The position numbers and the translations under genes are program-made. Shown here piece after piece: positions 24,102-31,846 of a stretch of DNA of 64,000 bases. Numbering within the stretch: the first letter of the stretch is position 1; the number at the start of each line of letters is the position of its first letter. Below the pieces are notes generated by a model. That model did no database searches. It saw only the letters and a list, made by a program, of their open reading frames with translations, and was not told the origin of the DNA. The stretch comes from Sorangium cellulosum (GTDB lineage: Bacteria; Myxococcota_A; Polyangia; Polyangiales; Polyangiaceae), in contig NZ_CP012673.1 in assembly GCF_002950945.1 (NCBI RefSeq), positions 10,802,501 through 10,866,500 of the forward strand. The letters run 5' to 3'.

Positions 24102-24677
24102 GGCATGGTCCTCATTCCCGATGCCCCTCAGTTCGCCCCCAGGACTATCTGTGCCGGCGCGTGTATGTGCACCGCAAATGCTCACAAGTCGATCTCCACC
24201 CAGCGACGAGTCCCGAAGCAGCTCGTCGGCAAGTGCTACAATCTGCTCCCATTGGTCATCGACGACCGACGTCGACTCTTCACGCGCAAGCTCCAGTCTT
24301 GCTTTCAGGTCCGGCGAGAACGGTTCGGCAGCCTCGTCAAGTTCACGCAAATAGAGTATCGTCTTTTGCCGATCGTCCGTGTTCGCCTGCGCATAGGCCG
24401 AGCACAAGTTTGCCGCCTTATTCTGGGGGTAATTCGCAAATATGTATCGGCGCTCCGCGATTTCTCCGGCAAGAGCAATCAGTAACTCATCATGAATGTG
24501 CGCCCGACCGTCTCCGTCGGGCCACGACATGCTTGTGCTCCCGCGTTTCCGCTCCCAGTCGAGCGTTATCAAAGCGATGACCTTGCCAAGGTAATGGGCA
24601 ACGATCGCGTGCCCCGCCTCGTGGTATGCGACTGGCGTCATTGCCTCGACAAGTTGCTTCGCTCGCGGCTCCTTCAT
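24057..24677 (-). CDS. M41-like (FtsH-type) zinc metallopeptidase, ATPase-less
   Basis: About 206 aa. VAYHEAGHAIVAHYLGKVIA carries the HExxH zinc motif in the form HEAGH typical of peptidase M41 (FtsH). The following DDxx-like helix LLIALAGEIAERRYIFANYP matches the FtsH region with the third ligand. The AAA+ domain and membrane helices of FtsH are missing, so this is a stand-alone protease domain. The ATG at 24677 has AGGAGG eight bases upstream; a TTG further up is less likely. It follows the TGase-like gene in the same cassette and ends inside the attC. Substrate unknown. Confidence 0.75.
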   Translation of the reverse strand: MKEPRAKQLVEAMTPVAYHEAGHAIVAHYLGKVIALITLDWERKRGSTSMSWPDGDGRAHIHDELLIALAGEIAERRYIFANYPQNKAANLCSAYAQANTDDRQKTILYLRELDEAAEPFSPDLKARLELAREESTSVVDDQWEQIVALADELLRDSSLGGDRLVSICGAHTRAGTDSPGGELRGIGNEDHAAQQGHAPGGASRRG

Positions 24678-24744
24678 TACGCGGTCCTCCTCGATTGGTG
24701 CCCATCTCTTGCTCTGCTTGAACACCTTGCGCTCCCGCAAGTAC

Positions 24745-25587
24745 TCAGCACTTCATAGCCTGCTGCAAATCGTGGTATGCCTCGATCGGACGCCGTCCGG
24801 AGAGCGATAAACAGGCCATCTCTTCGAGTGGAAGATCGGGCGCGGTCGTGCTCGTACCAACATACTTCAATCGAACGGGCCCATGCTCAATGGAGAAGAC
24901 ACCAAAACGCTGAACCTGGTTAAGGATGTTGGGCGAGAACTCCAACAAATCTCGAATAGTAGGTGCCGAACCACGCTGCTGCTTATAGAATGCGACGCAT
25001 TCTGCGTCGAAGAGATCGTTGGCCTCCACATTTGCTCGAGGAGGCGCCTCCTCGCAAATGAAGAAGTTGCCGAGCACTGCACGTTGGGCGTCTGAGTACG
25101 GCTGAAGTGCCACCGTCACATCCACCACTCTGTACGGAGGTGCGCAAACCCACGCATGCCCAGTAACGGCACGGTTGCCTTTCATCATGATTGGTGCCAT
25201 GTGCACCGGCGAGAGCCCAGTATCAGGCGCGAAGGAGACCGTAAGAGCTCCCTTGACTATGTAATTCCATACGCCTTGCGCTTCAAGAAAGCGGGACAGC
25301 ACCTGGGACGCGTCTACGCACGCAGCTAGGCGCCCATCTTGTACGAGAGCGTCGAACAAAAATTGAGCTGTCTTTGGAACAATGGAACGTACGCGCGCGG
25401 CCTCGTCGGGTAGGACTAGCCGATTTTCCACGTATGCTGCGTACTTTTCGAGAAATGCGCCATCGTTCGCCTCAGCAGCACGAAACTGTGGACTGTCGTA
25501 GAAGCCGGGCTTTGAAAAGTCGATGCCGAGCAACCGAAACCGCTCGTGCAGTGTCTTTGGCTTGTTCTTTTTGTCCTTCTTTCCCAT
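24745..25587 (-). CDS. transglutaminase-like cassette protein (280 aa)
   Basis: I chose the ATG at 25587 (MGKKDKKNKPKTLHERFRLL; GAAGG upstream). The central part has GRLAACVDASQVLSRFLEAQ and, about 60 residues later, VTGHAWVCAPPYRVVDVTVA. A Cys at a helix start, then His-Ala-Trp-Val and Asp after a strand is the Cys-His-Asp pattern of transglutaminase-like cysteine proteases/acyltransferases. The family is not certain. No signal peptide. It is the first gene of a two-gene cassette, followed at 67 bp by the M41-like protease. Confidence 0.65.
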   Translation of the reverse strand: MGKKDKKNKPKTLHERFRLLGIDFSKPGFYDSPQFRAAEANDGAFLEKYAAYVENRLVLPDEAARVRSIVPKTAQFLFDALVQDGRLAACVDASQVLSRFLEAQGVWNYIVKGALTVSFAPDTGLSPVHMAPIMMKGNRAVTGHAWVCAPPYRVVDVTVALQPYSDAQRAVLGNFFICEEAPPRANVEANDLFDAECVAFYKQQRGSAPTIRDLLEFSPNILNQVQRFGVFSIEHGPVRLKYVGTSTTAPDLPLEEMACLSLSGRRPIEAYHDLQQAMKC

Positions 25588-25729
25588 GCTTACCTTCGTC
25601 CTCCTGCGCCCTACTACAGTCGACGGCTCGACACAAACGTGATGCGCGGCGAAGTTCGCGTTCTTGCTACGCATTGCTGTCGGTGCGGCGTGGCACGTGC
25701 TCGGGTCGAGGGCCGACCGTCGTCTGCCC

Positions 25730-25791
25730 GCCCAACGCCTTGTCGTTCAGCCGCGCCGCGAAGCGGCGTCGGCTGCAACGACTCGTTCGGC
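25730..25791 (-). other. attC-like site of the four-gene cassette, copy 2 (62 bp)
   Basis: This has the same arms as the site at 12306-12364, but here the outer core is the consensus GTTGGGC (minus strand) because the neighbouring cassette differs. The point where the two copies part is the GTT of this core. Confidence 0.88.
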
Positions 25792-25798
25792 GGCCTAA

Positions 25799-26635
25799 TC
25801 AGGGACGCCGATGCGCGCTGATTTCGAAACGCTCGACTTGAGTCAGAAACGATGGCCGCCCGCCGATGCCCAACATGGCAGCCGAAACCGAAAGTTCGGC
25901 CTCCGCGTGCCAGCCGAACTCCGAGCGGAGCGTCGCACGGGCGGCCCAGCGCCGCTCGTGTTTACTTCGCATCACGTCGCGCCATATCGCGCTCTGATTG
26001 TCGTAGCGATCGACAGAAAACCCCGCACTTGATAGAATGGGCCGCCAATCGCCAAGGAGGTTGGTAGTTCCGGCATATTGATTCTCCGAGACATATGCTG
26101 TCATAACCAAGGTGCCCGATGGAACCATGATCCGGTGAAGTTCCGCCAACGCGACGAGAGGGTCCGGTGCAAGGTAGAGGGCGTCAAGCGAGAGCGCTGC
26201 GCTCACCGACGCTTCGGGAAGTCCTGTCGACGAAAAATCAGCCACGTGAAATTGCGGTCGCTCATGGTCCATTAAGTGAGCGACCCCAACGCGCGCCTCC
26301 GTGATCGCCGCGTTAGAGCAATCCAGCCCCACAAGGCGAACGCCGAGCGCGGCCGCCAACCGTCGGCCGACTCTACCGACACCGCAACCCAAATCCAGAA
26401 GTCTGGCGGGCCCGAGCGTGCTCGGTGGCAAGAGTCCGAGGCTCATCCCAAGCCAGAGTTCAAATCGCGCGAGAACTTCCGCGGTCAGAAAACCAGTGCT
26501 CGCCGTTGATACGATCTCTTCTGCAGCGAGCGCCTCCGGAAGTAAACGCATCAGCGCCGCGCGAAGCGGGCTTTCCCGGTACAACGAGTCGAACATCGTT
26601 GCCGTTGGACACAGAGGGGCACCGTCTCTGCTCAT
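25799..26635 (-). CDS. SAM-dependent methyltransferase (cassette copy 2)
   Basis: Identical in protein sequence to 12372-13208: class I methyltransferase with LLDLGCGVGRVG as SAM-binding motif I, coupled by an ATGA overlap to the diiron gene. It is the last gene before the attC at 25730-25791. Having two identical copies 13 kb apart points to a very recent duplication. Confidence 0.85.
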   Translation of the reverse strand: MSRDGAPLCPTATMFDSLYRESPLRAALMRLLPEALAAEEIVSTASTGFLTAEVLARFELWLGMSLGLLPPSTLGPARLLDLGCGVGRVGRRLAAALGVRLVGLDCSNAAITEARVGVAHLMDHERPQFHVADFSSTGLPEASVSAALSLDALYLAPDPLVALAELHRIMVPSGTLVMTAYVSENQYAGTTNLLGDWRPILSSAGFSVDRYDNQSAIWRDVMRSKHERRWAARATLRSEFGWHAEAELSVSAAMLGIGGRPSFLTQVERFEISAHRRP

Positions 26636-27375
26636 TCCCCGACGAACTGCGCCTCCCCAACTTCGACGAGCGTGATGTCGTTGAACTCGCGAAGTCGTGC
26701 AGCCATGGTGCGTCGAACAAAATCGGCAAGTCCCGTCACCGATGCGCGCTCTATAAGCCGCGCCGTGTATTCGATGTGTCGCGTCTCGTCGAGGATGAGC
26801 GAATCGAGGACGCCGGTGAGCTTCTCGCGTCGTTCGCCAACACAGTGTGCCGTGATCATGGGTCGGAGCAAAAGCTGATGAATGCGCGTTCGGATCTCGC
26901 CGAGGTTCATCTGGATCAGCTCGTCGAGGACGTGCTCGACGGACGCGCTCTCGGTGCGGAGCGGTCGGTACTTCTTCGTGTACCGCGGGGAGAGTTCATC
27001 GAGTGCAGGCTGCAGGTCACTGCCGACGGCATCCGGAAACACGAGGTCCAACATGGCGAGGTACATGTTCGCATGACGAGACTCGTCGATCGCGTGCAGT
27101 CGGATCTGGTCCGACGTGTCGGCGTCGCTGGTCCTACCCGCGAGTTGCCACAGGCCCCTCGATCCTTCGCCCTCCTTTTGTGCGTTGGCGATCAGAGACG
27201 ACGCGAGCCATGCGGGATCGGAGGCAACCTCACGGTACTTATCTCCGTACCATGCCATTCCGAAAGGAGGTACGTGTTCGGCGCACGAAGCGCGCAAGGT
27301 CGCCGCATAGGCAGGCAGCGGCTCGGTCCCGTGCTGCTCCAACGCGGCCAATGTGAGTTCAGCGACGGTGGTCAT
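26632..27375 (-). CDS. ferritin-like diiron protein (cassette copy 2)
   Basis: Identical to the product of 13205-13948. Two ExxH motifs (DESRHANMY and LDETRHIEY) define the diiron site. It lies downstream of the repeat peptide gene (72-bp gap) and overlaps the methyltransferase start. Confidence 0.75.
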   Translation of the reverse strand: MTTVAELTLAALEQHGTEPLPAYAATLRASCAEHVPPFGMAWYGDKYREVASDPAWLASSLIANAQKEGEGSRGLWQLAGRTSDADTSDQIRLHAIDESRHANMYLAMLDLVFPDAVGSDLQPALDELSPRYTKKYRPLRTESASVEHVLDELIQMNLGEIRTRIHQLLLRPMITAHCVGERREKLTGVLDSLILDETRHIEYTARLIERASVTGLADFVRRTMAARLREFNDITLVEVGEAQFVGE

Positions 27376-27447
27376 GACTTACTCCAGATGTGGGATATGG
27401 GAAACATTCGGTGGGGCTGGCAGGTCGCCGCCGGCCCCACCGAACCG

Positions 27448-27702
27448 CTACTTCGCTTCCTTGAACGCAGAGTTGCAGGCGGTGAAGGCCTGATTGCAGG
27501 CGGTGAAGGCCTGATTGCAGGCGGTGAAGGCCTGGTTGCAGGCGATGAACGCCGCGTTGCAGGCGATGAAGTTTACCACGAGCTTGCCACCCTTTACGGC
27601 ACCACTGAGGCGCACCGTGCGGTTGCCAGCGAGTGTCTCAATGGCTTTCTGGTGATCGGGGTGAAGATCGAAGGAAATCGGTCCGGGGCTCTTGGTCGAC
27701 AT
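27448..27702 (-). CDS. 84-aa peptide with five xACNxAF heptads (cassette copy 2)
   Basis: Same as 14021-14275 except that residue 60, the first position of the third heptad, is Thr (ACC) instead of Ala (GCC); the base is 27525. The repeats thus read IACNAAF, IACNQAF, TACNQAF, TACNQAF, TACNSAF. Ala/Thr/Ile vary at this position between repeats, so the change is within the tolerated pattern. It could reflect slippage or gene conversion between repeats. Confidence 0.75.
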   Translation of the reverse strand: MSTKSPGPISFDLHPDHQKAIETLAGNRTVRLSGAVKGGKLVVNFIACNAAFIACNQAFTACNQAFTACNQAFTACNSAFKEAK

Positions 27703-27769
27703 TGCTGTACCTTGTCTCTTTCCTGTGGGTTCATGTACGAAGTAGTATCGATTGAAGTGTGTGGTTGGC

Positions 27770-28198
27770 TCAGAGCCGTTTTCGCATTAAGAGCGCCGCG
27801 TGAGCGGAGTAACCGAACCTCTCATAGAAGGGGATCACCTCCGTCCGACTGTCCAAGAAGACCGCGGCAAGCTGCTTGCTGCGAGCGTACTCCTCCGCGA
27901 ACTGGAGCAACATTCGCCCCGTTCCCGTCCGACGAGCATGCTCATCTACGACGAGATCATCGATGTGAAGGTGTCGCCCGCGCGCCAGTGTTTCGACCTC
28001 TCGCATACCAATCACGCCAAGAAGCGTTTCCTCAACGAACGCACCCGCGATCCAGTAGCCGAACGCCCGTTGACGCTCAACCCGGGCAATGAACTCATCT
28101 TCCGTGAGATGGGAGCGGAGTTGACAGACCACTTGGAACGCCGCACTTAATTCGGCGTCCTCAATGCGACGGATTGCTGGCGCGCGATTGGCTGACAT
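27770..28198 (-). CDS. GNAT-family N-acetyltransferase (cassette copy 2)
   Basis: Identical to 14343-14771. The acetyl-CoA loop is ARRTGTGRML. It is the first gene after attI, so it would be the best expressed from any integron promoter as well as from a cassette promoter in the 220 bp upstream. Confidence 0.8.
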   Translation of the reverse strand: MSANRAPAIRRIEDAELSAAFQVVCQLRSHLTEDEFIARVERQRAFGYWIAGAFVEETLLGVIGMREVETLARGRHLHIDDLVVDEHARRTGTGRMLLQFAEEYARSKQLAAVFLDSRTEVIPFYERFGYSAHAALLMRKRL

Positions 28199-28432
28199 GG
28201 CAATGGTTGGCACGCGTTGCTTTGGCTGCGACGGGTGAGGATTGCGTGGCGAACCGGAGGGTTCCTCGAAGGGTCGACGACCCGTAACGGAGAAAACCGG
28301 AAGTTGCCCCGTGTGTCAAGTAGGCGGTGACATGAAAGGCACGATCCCCATGTCGTCGAAAGCGGCGTCTCCCACGATCCGTTCACGGCGGACGTGATAG
28401 CGGCCTCGCGGTCCGCCGAACGTCGCAATCAT
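28199..28432 (-). other. Cassette leader and attI junction
   Basis: The 224 bp between attI and the GNAT start belong to the cassette (also present at 14772-14995). They hold a short minus-strand frame, 28316-28432, starting with an ATG on the attI side and running across the junction (MIATFGGPRGRYHVRRERIV ... FMSPPT). It would be a 38-aa leader peptide fused to attI if translated, or it is chance. No clear promoter was identified. Confidence 0.4.
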
Positions 28433-28640
28433 CTGTGCCGCGCGACATATCTTCGCATTTTGCATGTAGGCTGCGAACCGCGGTGCCCGATCACCGTGTT
28501 CTCGCGGATGAGTCGCGGCACCCCGCAGCATATCTAGATATCCCCGCGGATAGGTCGCGATCTTCCGCAGGCTATCTGCGCATCTCCGGAGATAGGCCGC
28601 CGCTACACAACTACGTATCGCCGTTGATGGGCTTCGGACG
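28418..28640 (-). promoter_or_regulatory. Predicted attI region with about 42-bp tandem repeats
   Basis: The sequence between the last cassette junction (GTT core, 28420-28422) and the integrase gene should contain attI. It holds tandem units starting with CGCGGATGAGTCGCG (28503) and CGCGGATAGGTCGCG (28545), and a weaker third near 28585; each has CCGCAG and TATCT inside. Direct repeats next to the core are typical integrase-binding sites of attI. The region would also hold PintI and, in many integrons, the cassette promoter Pc. Confidence 0.6.
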
Positions 28641-28804
28641 GCGACGGTGTGCCGAGAAGCAAGATGCGTGCCTGTGATTGATTGCCTCGGGCGACTGATG
28701 TGCGGCCCAAATATCCGCTGGCCGCCGCAACTCGCGCCCTCCCTGCGCCGATAAGGGTCACTGCGGGTCCGACGAACCGGCCCCAACCAATCGGAACCAC
28801 CCCC

Positions 28805-29755
28805 ATGACCCTCATCGAAGCCGTGCGCGCCACCATCCGGCGCCTGCATTACTCGCCGCGTACCGAAGAGGCGTATGTCCACTGGATCCGGGCATTTATT
28901 CGCTTTCATCACGGCAAGCACCCACGGCAGATGGGCGCGGAAGAGGTCACGGCCTTCCTCAACGATCTTGCGGTCGCGCGCCGCAGCGCGGCGTCCACGC
29001 AGAACCAAGCGCTGTGCGCGCTCCTCTTCCTTTACAAGCGGGTCCTCGACCTGCAGATACCCCGGCTCGAAGCGCTCGAGCGTGCCCGCCGGCCGGAGCA
29101 CCTCCCCACGGTCCTCTCGCGAAAGGACGCTCTCACCTTGCTCGAGCACCTGATCCCACCTTTTCGGCTCATCGGCGAGCTCCTCTACGGAAGCGGCCTC
29201 CGCCTCCTCGAAGCGCTTTCGATTCGCGTCAAAGACGTCGACCTTGATCGACGGCAAATCATGGTGCGCCGCGGGAAAGGACAGCACGACCGGCCGGCCT
29301 TGCTCCCCGCTCGGGCGCGCGACGAGCTGCAGGCCCAGCTCGACGCCGTGGCGCAACGGCACAAGAAGGAACTCGCGGCTGGCCGCGGCGAGGTCGACCT
29401 GCCCCACGCTCTGCGAGCGAAGATGCCAGGAGCAGCCACGAGCCTCCCCTGGCAGTACCTCTTCCCCGCCTCTCGCCCTTGCACCGATCCAGCGACGGGT
29501 CGACAGGTCCTCTACCACCTGCACGAATCGGCGGTGCAAAGGGCCGTGAACAATGCCGGACGGGCGTCGGGGCTCACCAAGCGCGCGACATGCCATACCC
29601 TCCGCCACAGCTTCGCGACCCACCTGCTCGAGGCGGGCACCGACATCCGGACGATCCAGACATTGCTCGGCCACAAGGATGTGCGGACCACGATGATCTA
29701 CACCCACATCGTCGACCGCGGCCCTCTCGGCGTGATCAGTCCTCTCGACCGCTGA
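28805..29755 (+). CDS. intI: integron integrase IntI (tyrosine recombinase)
   Basis: A 316-aa tyrosine recombinase from the ATG at 28805. The N-terminal SAM-like domain is typical of IntI: RLHYSPRTEEAYVHWIRAFI and STQNQALCALLFLYKRVL. The catalytic residues are Arg133 (YGSGLRLLEAL), His264 and Arg267 (CHTLRHSFATH), His290 (LLGHKDV) and nucleophile Tyr299 (TTMIYTH). Between them, about residues 200-228, is the extra IntI segment (LPHALRAKMPGAATSLPWQY then LFPASRPCTDP) that separates integron integrases from XerC/D. It should recombine attC and attI sites. It diverges from the cassette array. The ribosome site is weak. Confidence 0.92.
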   Translation: MTLIEAVRATIRRLHYSPRTEEAYVHWIRAFIRFHHGKHPRQMGAEEVTAFLNDLAVARRSAASTQNQALCALLFLYKRVLDLQIPRLEALERARRPEHLPTVLSRKDALTLLEHLIPPFRLIGELLYGSGLRLLEALSIRVKDVDLDRRQIMVRRGKGQHDRPALLPARARDELQAQLDAVAQRHKKELAAGRGEVDLPHALRAKMPGAATSLPWQYLFPASRPCTDPATGRQVLYHLHESAVQRAVNNAGRASGLTKRATCHTLRHSFATHLLEAGTDIRTIQTLLGHKDVRTTMIYTHIVDRGPLGVISPLDR

Positions 29756-30120
29756 CCGCCGCTTCCGCGTGGAGCGCCTTGAACTCCGCCCCCACCCCCT
29801 CGTGCCGCCCCCATGCATCGTGGAAAGGTAGCCTAGCCGACGGCTGGCCCACCTTGTCAAGGAGGCCAGCGCAGGACCGAGCGGGCTCTCCAACGGACGA
29901 AGGCGCGAGCGGTTCCTCGATGCCCTACCCCTCCGAAGCGAAGAAGTGGCCCTGCAATGGCCCGGCCAGTCATCGGCTGGGGCCCTCAAGCTGCTACGGC
30001 CTGTAGAGTTCGCCGCGGCGCGGTGCAGCGTCTGCGCAAAGCATGCGCCAGTTCTGCGTCACGGTGAGGGGCACCGGCGATAGCCGTAGGCGGTCGACTG
30101 CGGGCAGCGAGGGATGGCCG
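29756..30120. other. Region downstream of intI, no intact gene
   Basis: A plus-strand frame around 29885-30085 reads RERFLDALPLRSEEVALQWP then GALKLLRPVEFAA and looks like the worn C-terminal end of a protein, but it has no start or recognisable family. No attC is seen on this side of the integrase. Confidence 0.4.
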
Positions 30121-30399
30121 TCAAGGGCCGGCGAGACGCTTGCGCGGCCTCCCGCGCGTCGTCTCCGGCATCTCGGCTGGCCGGAACAGTGCTGCTGGTG
30201 TCACGCCGAGGGCGTTGGCGATCGCCACAAGCGCCGCGACGCTGACGTTGGTCTTCGCGCGCTCGAGGCGATGGAGCAGGCCAGGGCTCACGTCCGCCGC
30301 TGCCGCCAGCTCGTCCTGGGTCAGCCCTCGCCTGACCCGAAGCCGCTGCACGTTCGCCGCGATGTACCGAAAAACCGTATCAGTCTCGATGGGTTCCAT
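30121..30399 (-). CDS. XRE-family transcriptional regulator
   Basis: A 92-aa protein (ATG 30399). The helix-turn-helix is NVQRLRVRRGLTQDELAAAA then DVSPGLLHRLERAKTNVSVA, typical of Cro/CI-type regulators. A short basic tail (TTRGRPRKRLAGP) follows. It probably binds DNA as a dimer. It diverges from the sigma factor gene with about 160 bp between them. Confidence 0.8.
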   Translation of the reverse strand: MEPIETDTVFRYIAANVQRLRVRRGLTQDELAAAADVSPGLLHRLERAKTNVSVAALVAIANALGVTPAALFRPAEMPETTRGRPRKRLAGP

Positions 30400-30560
30400 C
30401 GCCACGGGCTGAACCTGGGAGGGCCAAAAGTAGTCGTGGATTGCGACTTTACTTGACTCGGATCGTGCCTCGCACGTACCCTGAACAAAACACAAAGTGC
30501 CCCCGCGACGGCTGGCACCGTCCGGAGGCGTGGCCGAACCCCGCGTTCACGAGGTCCGAC

Positions 30561-31214
30561 ATGGAAACCGTACGTCTACGCCCTGAACAGGGCCAAGAGA
30601 TCGATCCGTCCTCCCATCGCCGCCTCCGCCCCGCTGCTTGCAGCCGGCTCGCCCGCCCGCCCAAACCCCTCCATCACCAGCCACCGCACCCCGCCGTCTA
30701 CCTCGACCCCACCGCGCTCCTCGAACAGCGCCCGCTCATCCGCCGCACCCTCCGCGCCCGCGGCGTTCTCCCCGCCGATCTCGACGACCTCACCCAGGAC
30801 ACCCTCCTCGGCGCCTGGCGCAGCCTGCGCGCCGGCCGCTTCCGCCCCTCCCCCGCTCTTCCTCCCGCCGACGCCCTCCGCCGCTGGCTCGCCGGCATCG
30901 CCTCGCGGCAGGCCTCGCACTACCGCGACAAGGCCCACCGCCGCCACGAGCTCCCCGCGGTCGACCCGGACCGCCTCTCCGCCTTCGCCGCCCCCTCGCC
31001 CGAGGCCCGCCTCGTCGCCCGCGGCCTGCTCCGCGCCTTCCACCGTCTCCGCCCCGAGCTGCGCGACGTCCTGGCGCTCGCCGCCACCGGCCTTTCCTCG
31101 CGCGAGATCGCCGCCTCCCTCTCGCTCCCGCGCCCCACGGTCGCCACCCGCCTGCGCCTCGCGCGCCGCCTCGTCGCCCGCGCCCTCACCCGCGCTCGGA
31201 GGTGGCCCCGATGA
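30561..31214 (+). CDS. RNA polymerase sigma-70 family (ECF-like) factor
   Basis: About 217 aa from the ATG at 30561. Region 2 is represented by DLDDLTQDTLLGAWRSLRAG then LRRWLAGIASRQASHYRDKA, region 4 by HRLRPELRDVLALAATGLSS then REIAASLSLPRPTVATRLRL. The N-terminal 50 residues are Pro/Arg-rich. The stop overlaps the start of the RadC gene (ATGA), so both are made together, an arrangement found in several myxobacterial genomes. No anti-sigma gene is nearby. Confidence 0.8.
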   Translation: METVRLRPEQGQEIDPSSHRRLRPAACSRLARPPKPLHHQPPHPAVYLDPTALLEQRPLIRRTLRARGVLPADLDDLTQDTLLGAWRSLRAGRFRPSPALPPADALRRWLAGIASRQASHYRDKAHRRHELPAVDPDRLSAFAAPSPEARLVARGLLRAFHRLRPELRDVLALAATGLSSREIAASLSLPRPTVATRLRLARRLVARALTRARRWPR

Positions 31215-31846
31215 GCCCGATGAGCCGCGCCCCCGTCGACGCCCCCGCCGAGACGGCGGCCGAGCTGCCGACCGCGACCGAGGCCGCCCTGCTCGAGATG
31301 GTGCTCGGCCTGCCCGGCGTCGGGCCGCGCCTGCTCGGCACGGCCGCTCTCCCCGCGCTCGGTCGCCTCTCGCCCGCGGCGCTGGCCGAGCGCACCCAGA
31401 TCGCCCTCTTCGACGCGACCCGGCTCGCCGCCGCCTTCGAGCTCGGCCGCCGCTACCACGCCGCCCGCGCGCGCCGGGGCGCGCTGCTGACCGACGCCGC
31501 CCGCGTGGCGCGGTACTTCGGCCCGAGGCTGGCGTCCCTGGTCCACGAGGAGCTCTGGATCGCGGCGCTCGACACCCACGGCCGCGTCCGCGAGACGCGC
31601 CTGCTCGCCCGCGGTGGCGCCGACGTGCTGTACATCGACCGCGCGACCGTCCTGCGCACGGCGCTGGACATGGCGGCCCACAGCTTCGTGCTGGCCCACA
31701 ACCACCCGAGCGGCGACCCAACGCCGACCCGCGAGGACGAAGACATGACCCTGGAGCTGCGCCATCTCGGCTCGGAGCTGCACGTGCCGCTCACGGCCCA
31801 CGTCATCGTCACCCCCAGCGGCCGCTACGCCGCCGTCCACGAGTAA
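31211..31846 (+). CDS. RadC-family JAB/MPN domain protein
   Basis: A 211-aa protein with the RadC layout: N-terminal helix-hairpin-helix-like part (LLEMVLGLPGVGPRLLGTAA) and C-terminal JAB domain: HEELWIAALDTHGRVRETRL, SFVLAHNHPSGDPTPTRED (the H-x-H-x(7)-D metal motif), LHVPLTAHVIVTPSGRYAAV. RadC proteins are often linked with mobile elements, and their catalytic role is unclear. Its ATG overlaps the sigma factor stop. Confidence 0.88.
   Translation: MSPMSRAPVDAPAETAAELPTATEAALLEMVLGLPGVGPRLLGTAALPALGRLSPAALAERTQIALFDATRLAAAFELGRRYHAARARRGALLTDAARVARYFGPRLASLVHEELWIAALDTHGRVRETRLLARGGADVLYIDRATVLRTALDMAAHSFVLAHNHPSGDPTPTREDEDMTLELRHLGSELHVPLTAHVIVTPSGRYAAVHE

Larger units (their letters stand above)
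25734..28422 (-). repeat. Duplicated integron cassette, copy 2 (2689 bp), at attI
   Basis: Second copy of 12307-14995, 13427 bp to the right. It is the cassette next to the integrase, so it should be the most recently integrated one. The right boundary (GAACG at 28418-28422) is the junction with attI. Confidence 0.9.
12306..29755. mobile_element. Chromosomal integron: intI plus inverted-strand cassette array
   Basis: An integron-type integrase on the plus strand (28805-29755) diverges from about 16 kb of minus-strand genes. Reading leftwards from the integrase, cassette ends occur near 28422 (attI junction), 25736, 24046, 22702, 21375, 20170, 18851, 14994 and 12309. Each carries an attC-like site just after a stop codon: GTT cores outside, imperfect self-complementary arms inside. 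Several cassettes are visibly less GC-rich than the flanking chromosome. Two of the cassettes are copies of each other. The array is bounded on the left by the IS4-family element. Confidence 0.85.

Noticed and set aside
28503..28610. The tandem repeats near attI as a CRISPR array.
   Set aside because: Units are contiguous and degenerate with no unique spacers, and no cas gene is present.
28316..29989. A 557-codon minus-strand frame opposite intI.
   Set aside because: The plus strand carries a textbook integrase; the antisense frame has no domain. Its periodic YPRGYL-type segment comes from the tandem repeats of the attI region.
29756..30120. Cassettes on the right side of intI.
   Set aside because: No attC-like sequence was seen; the genes there face both directions and look like ordinary chromosome or another element.
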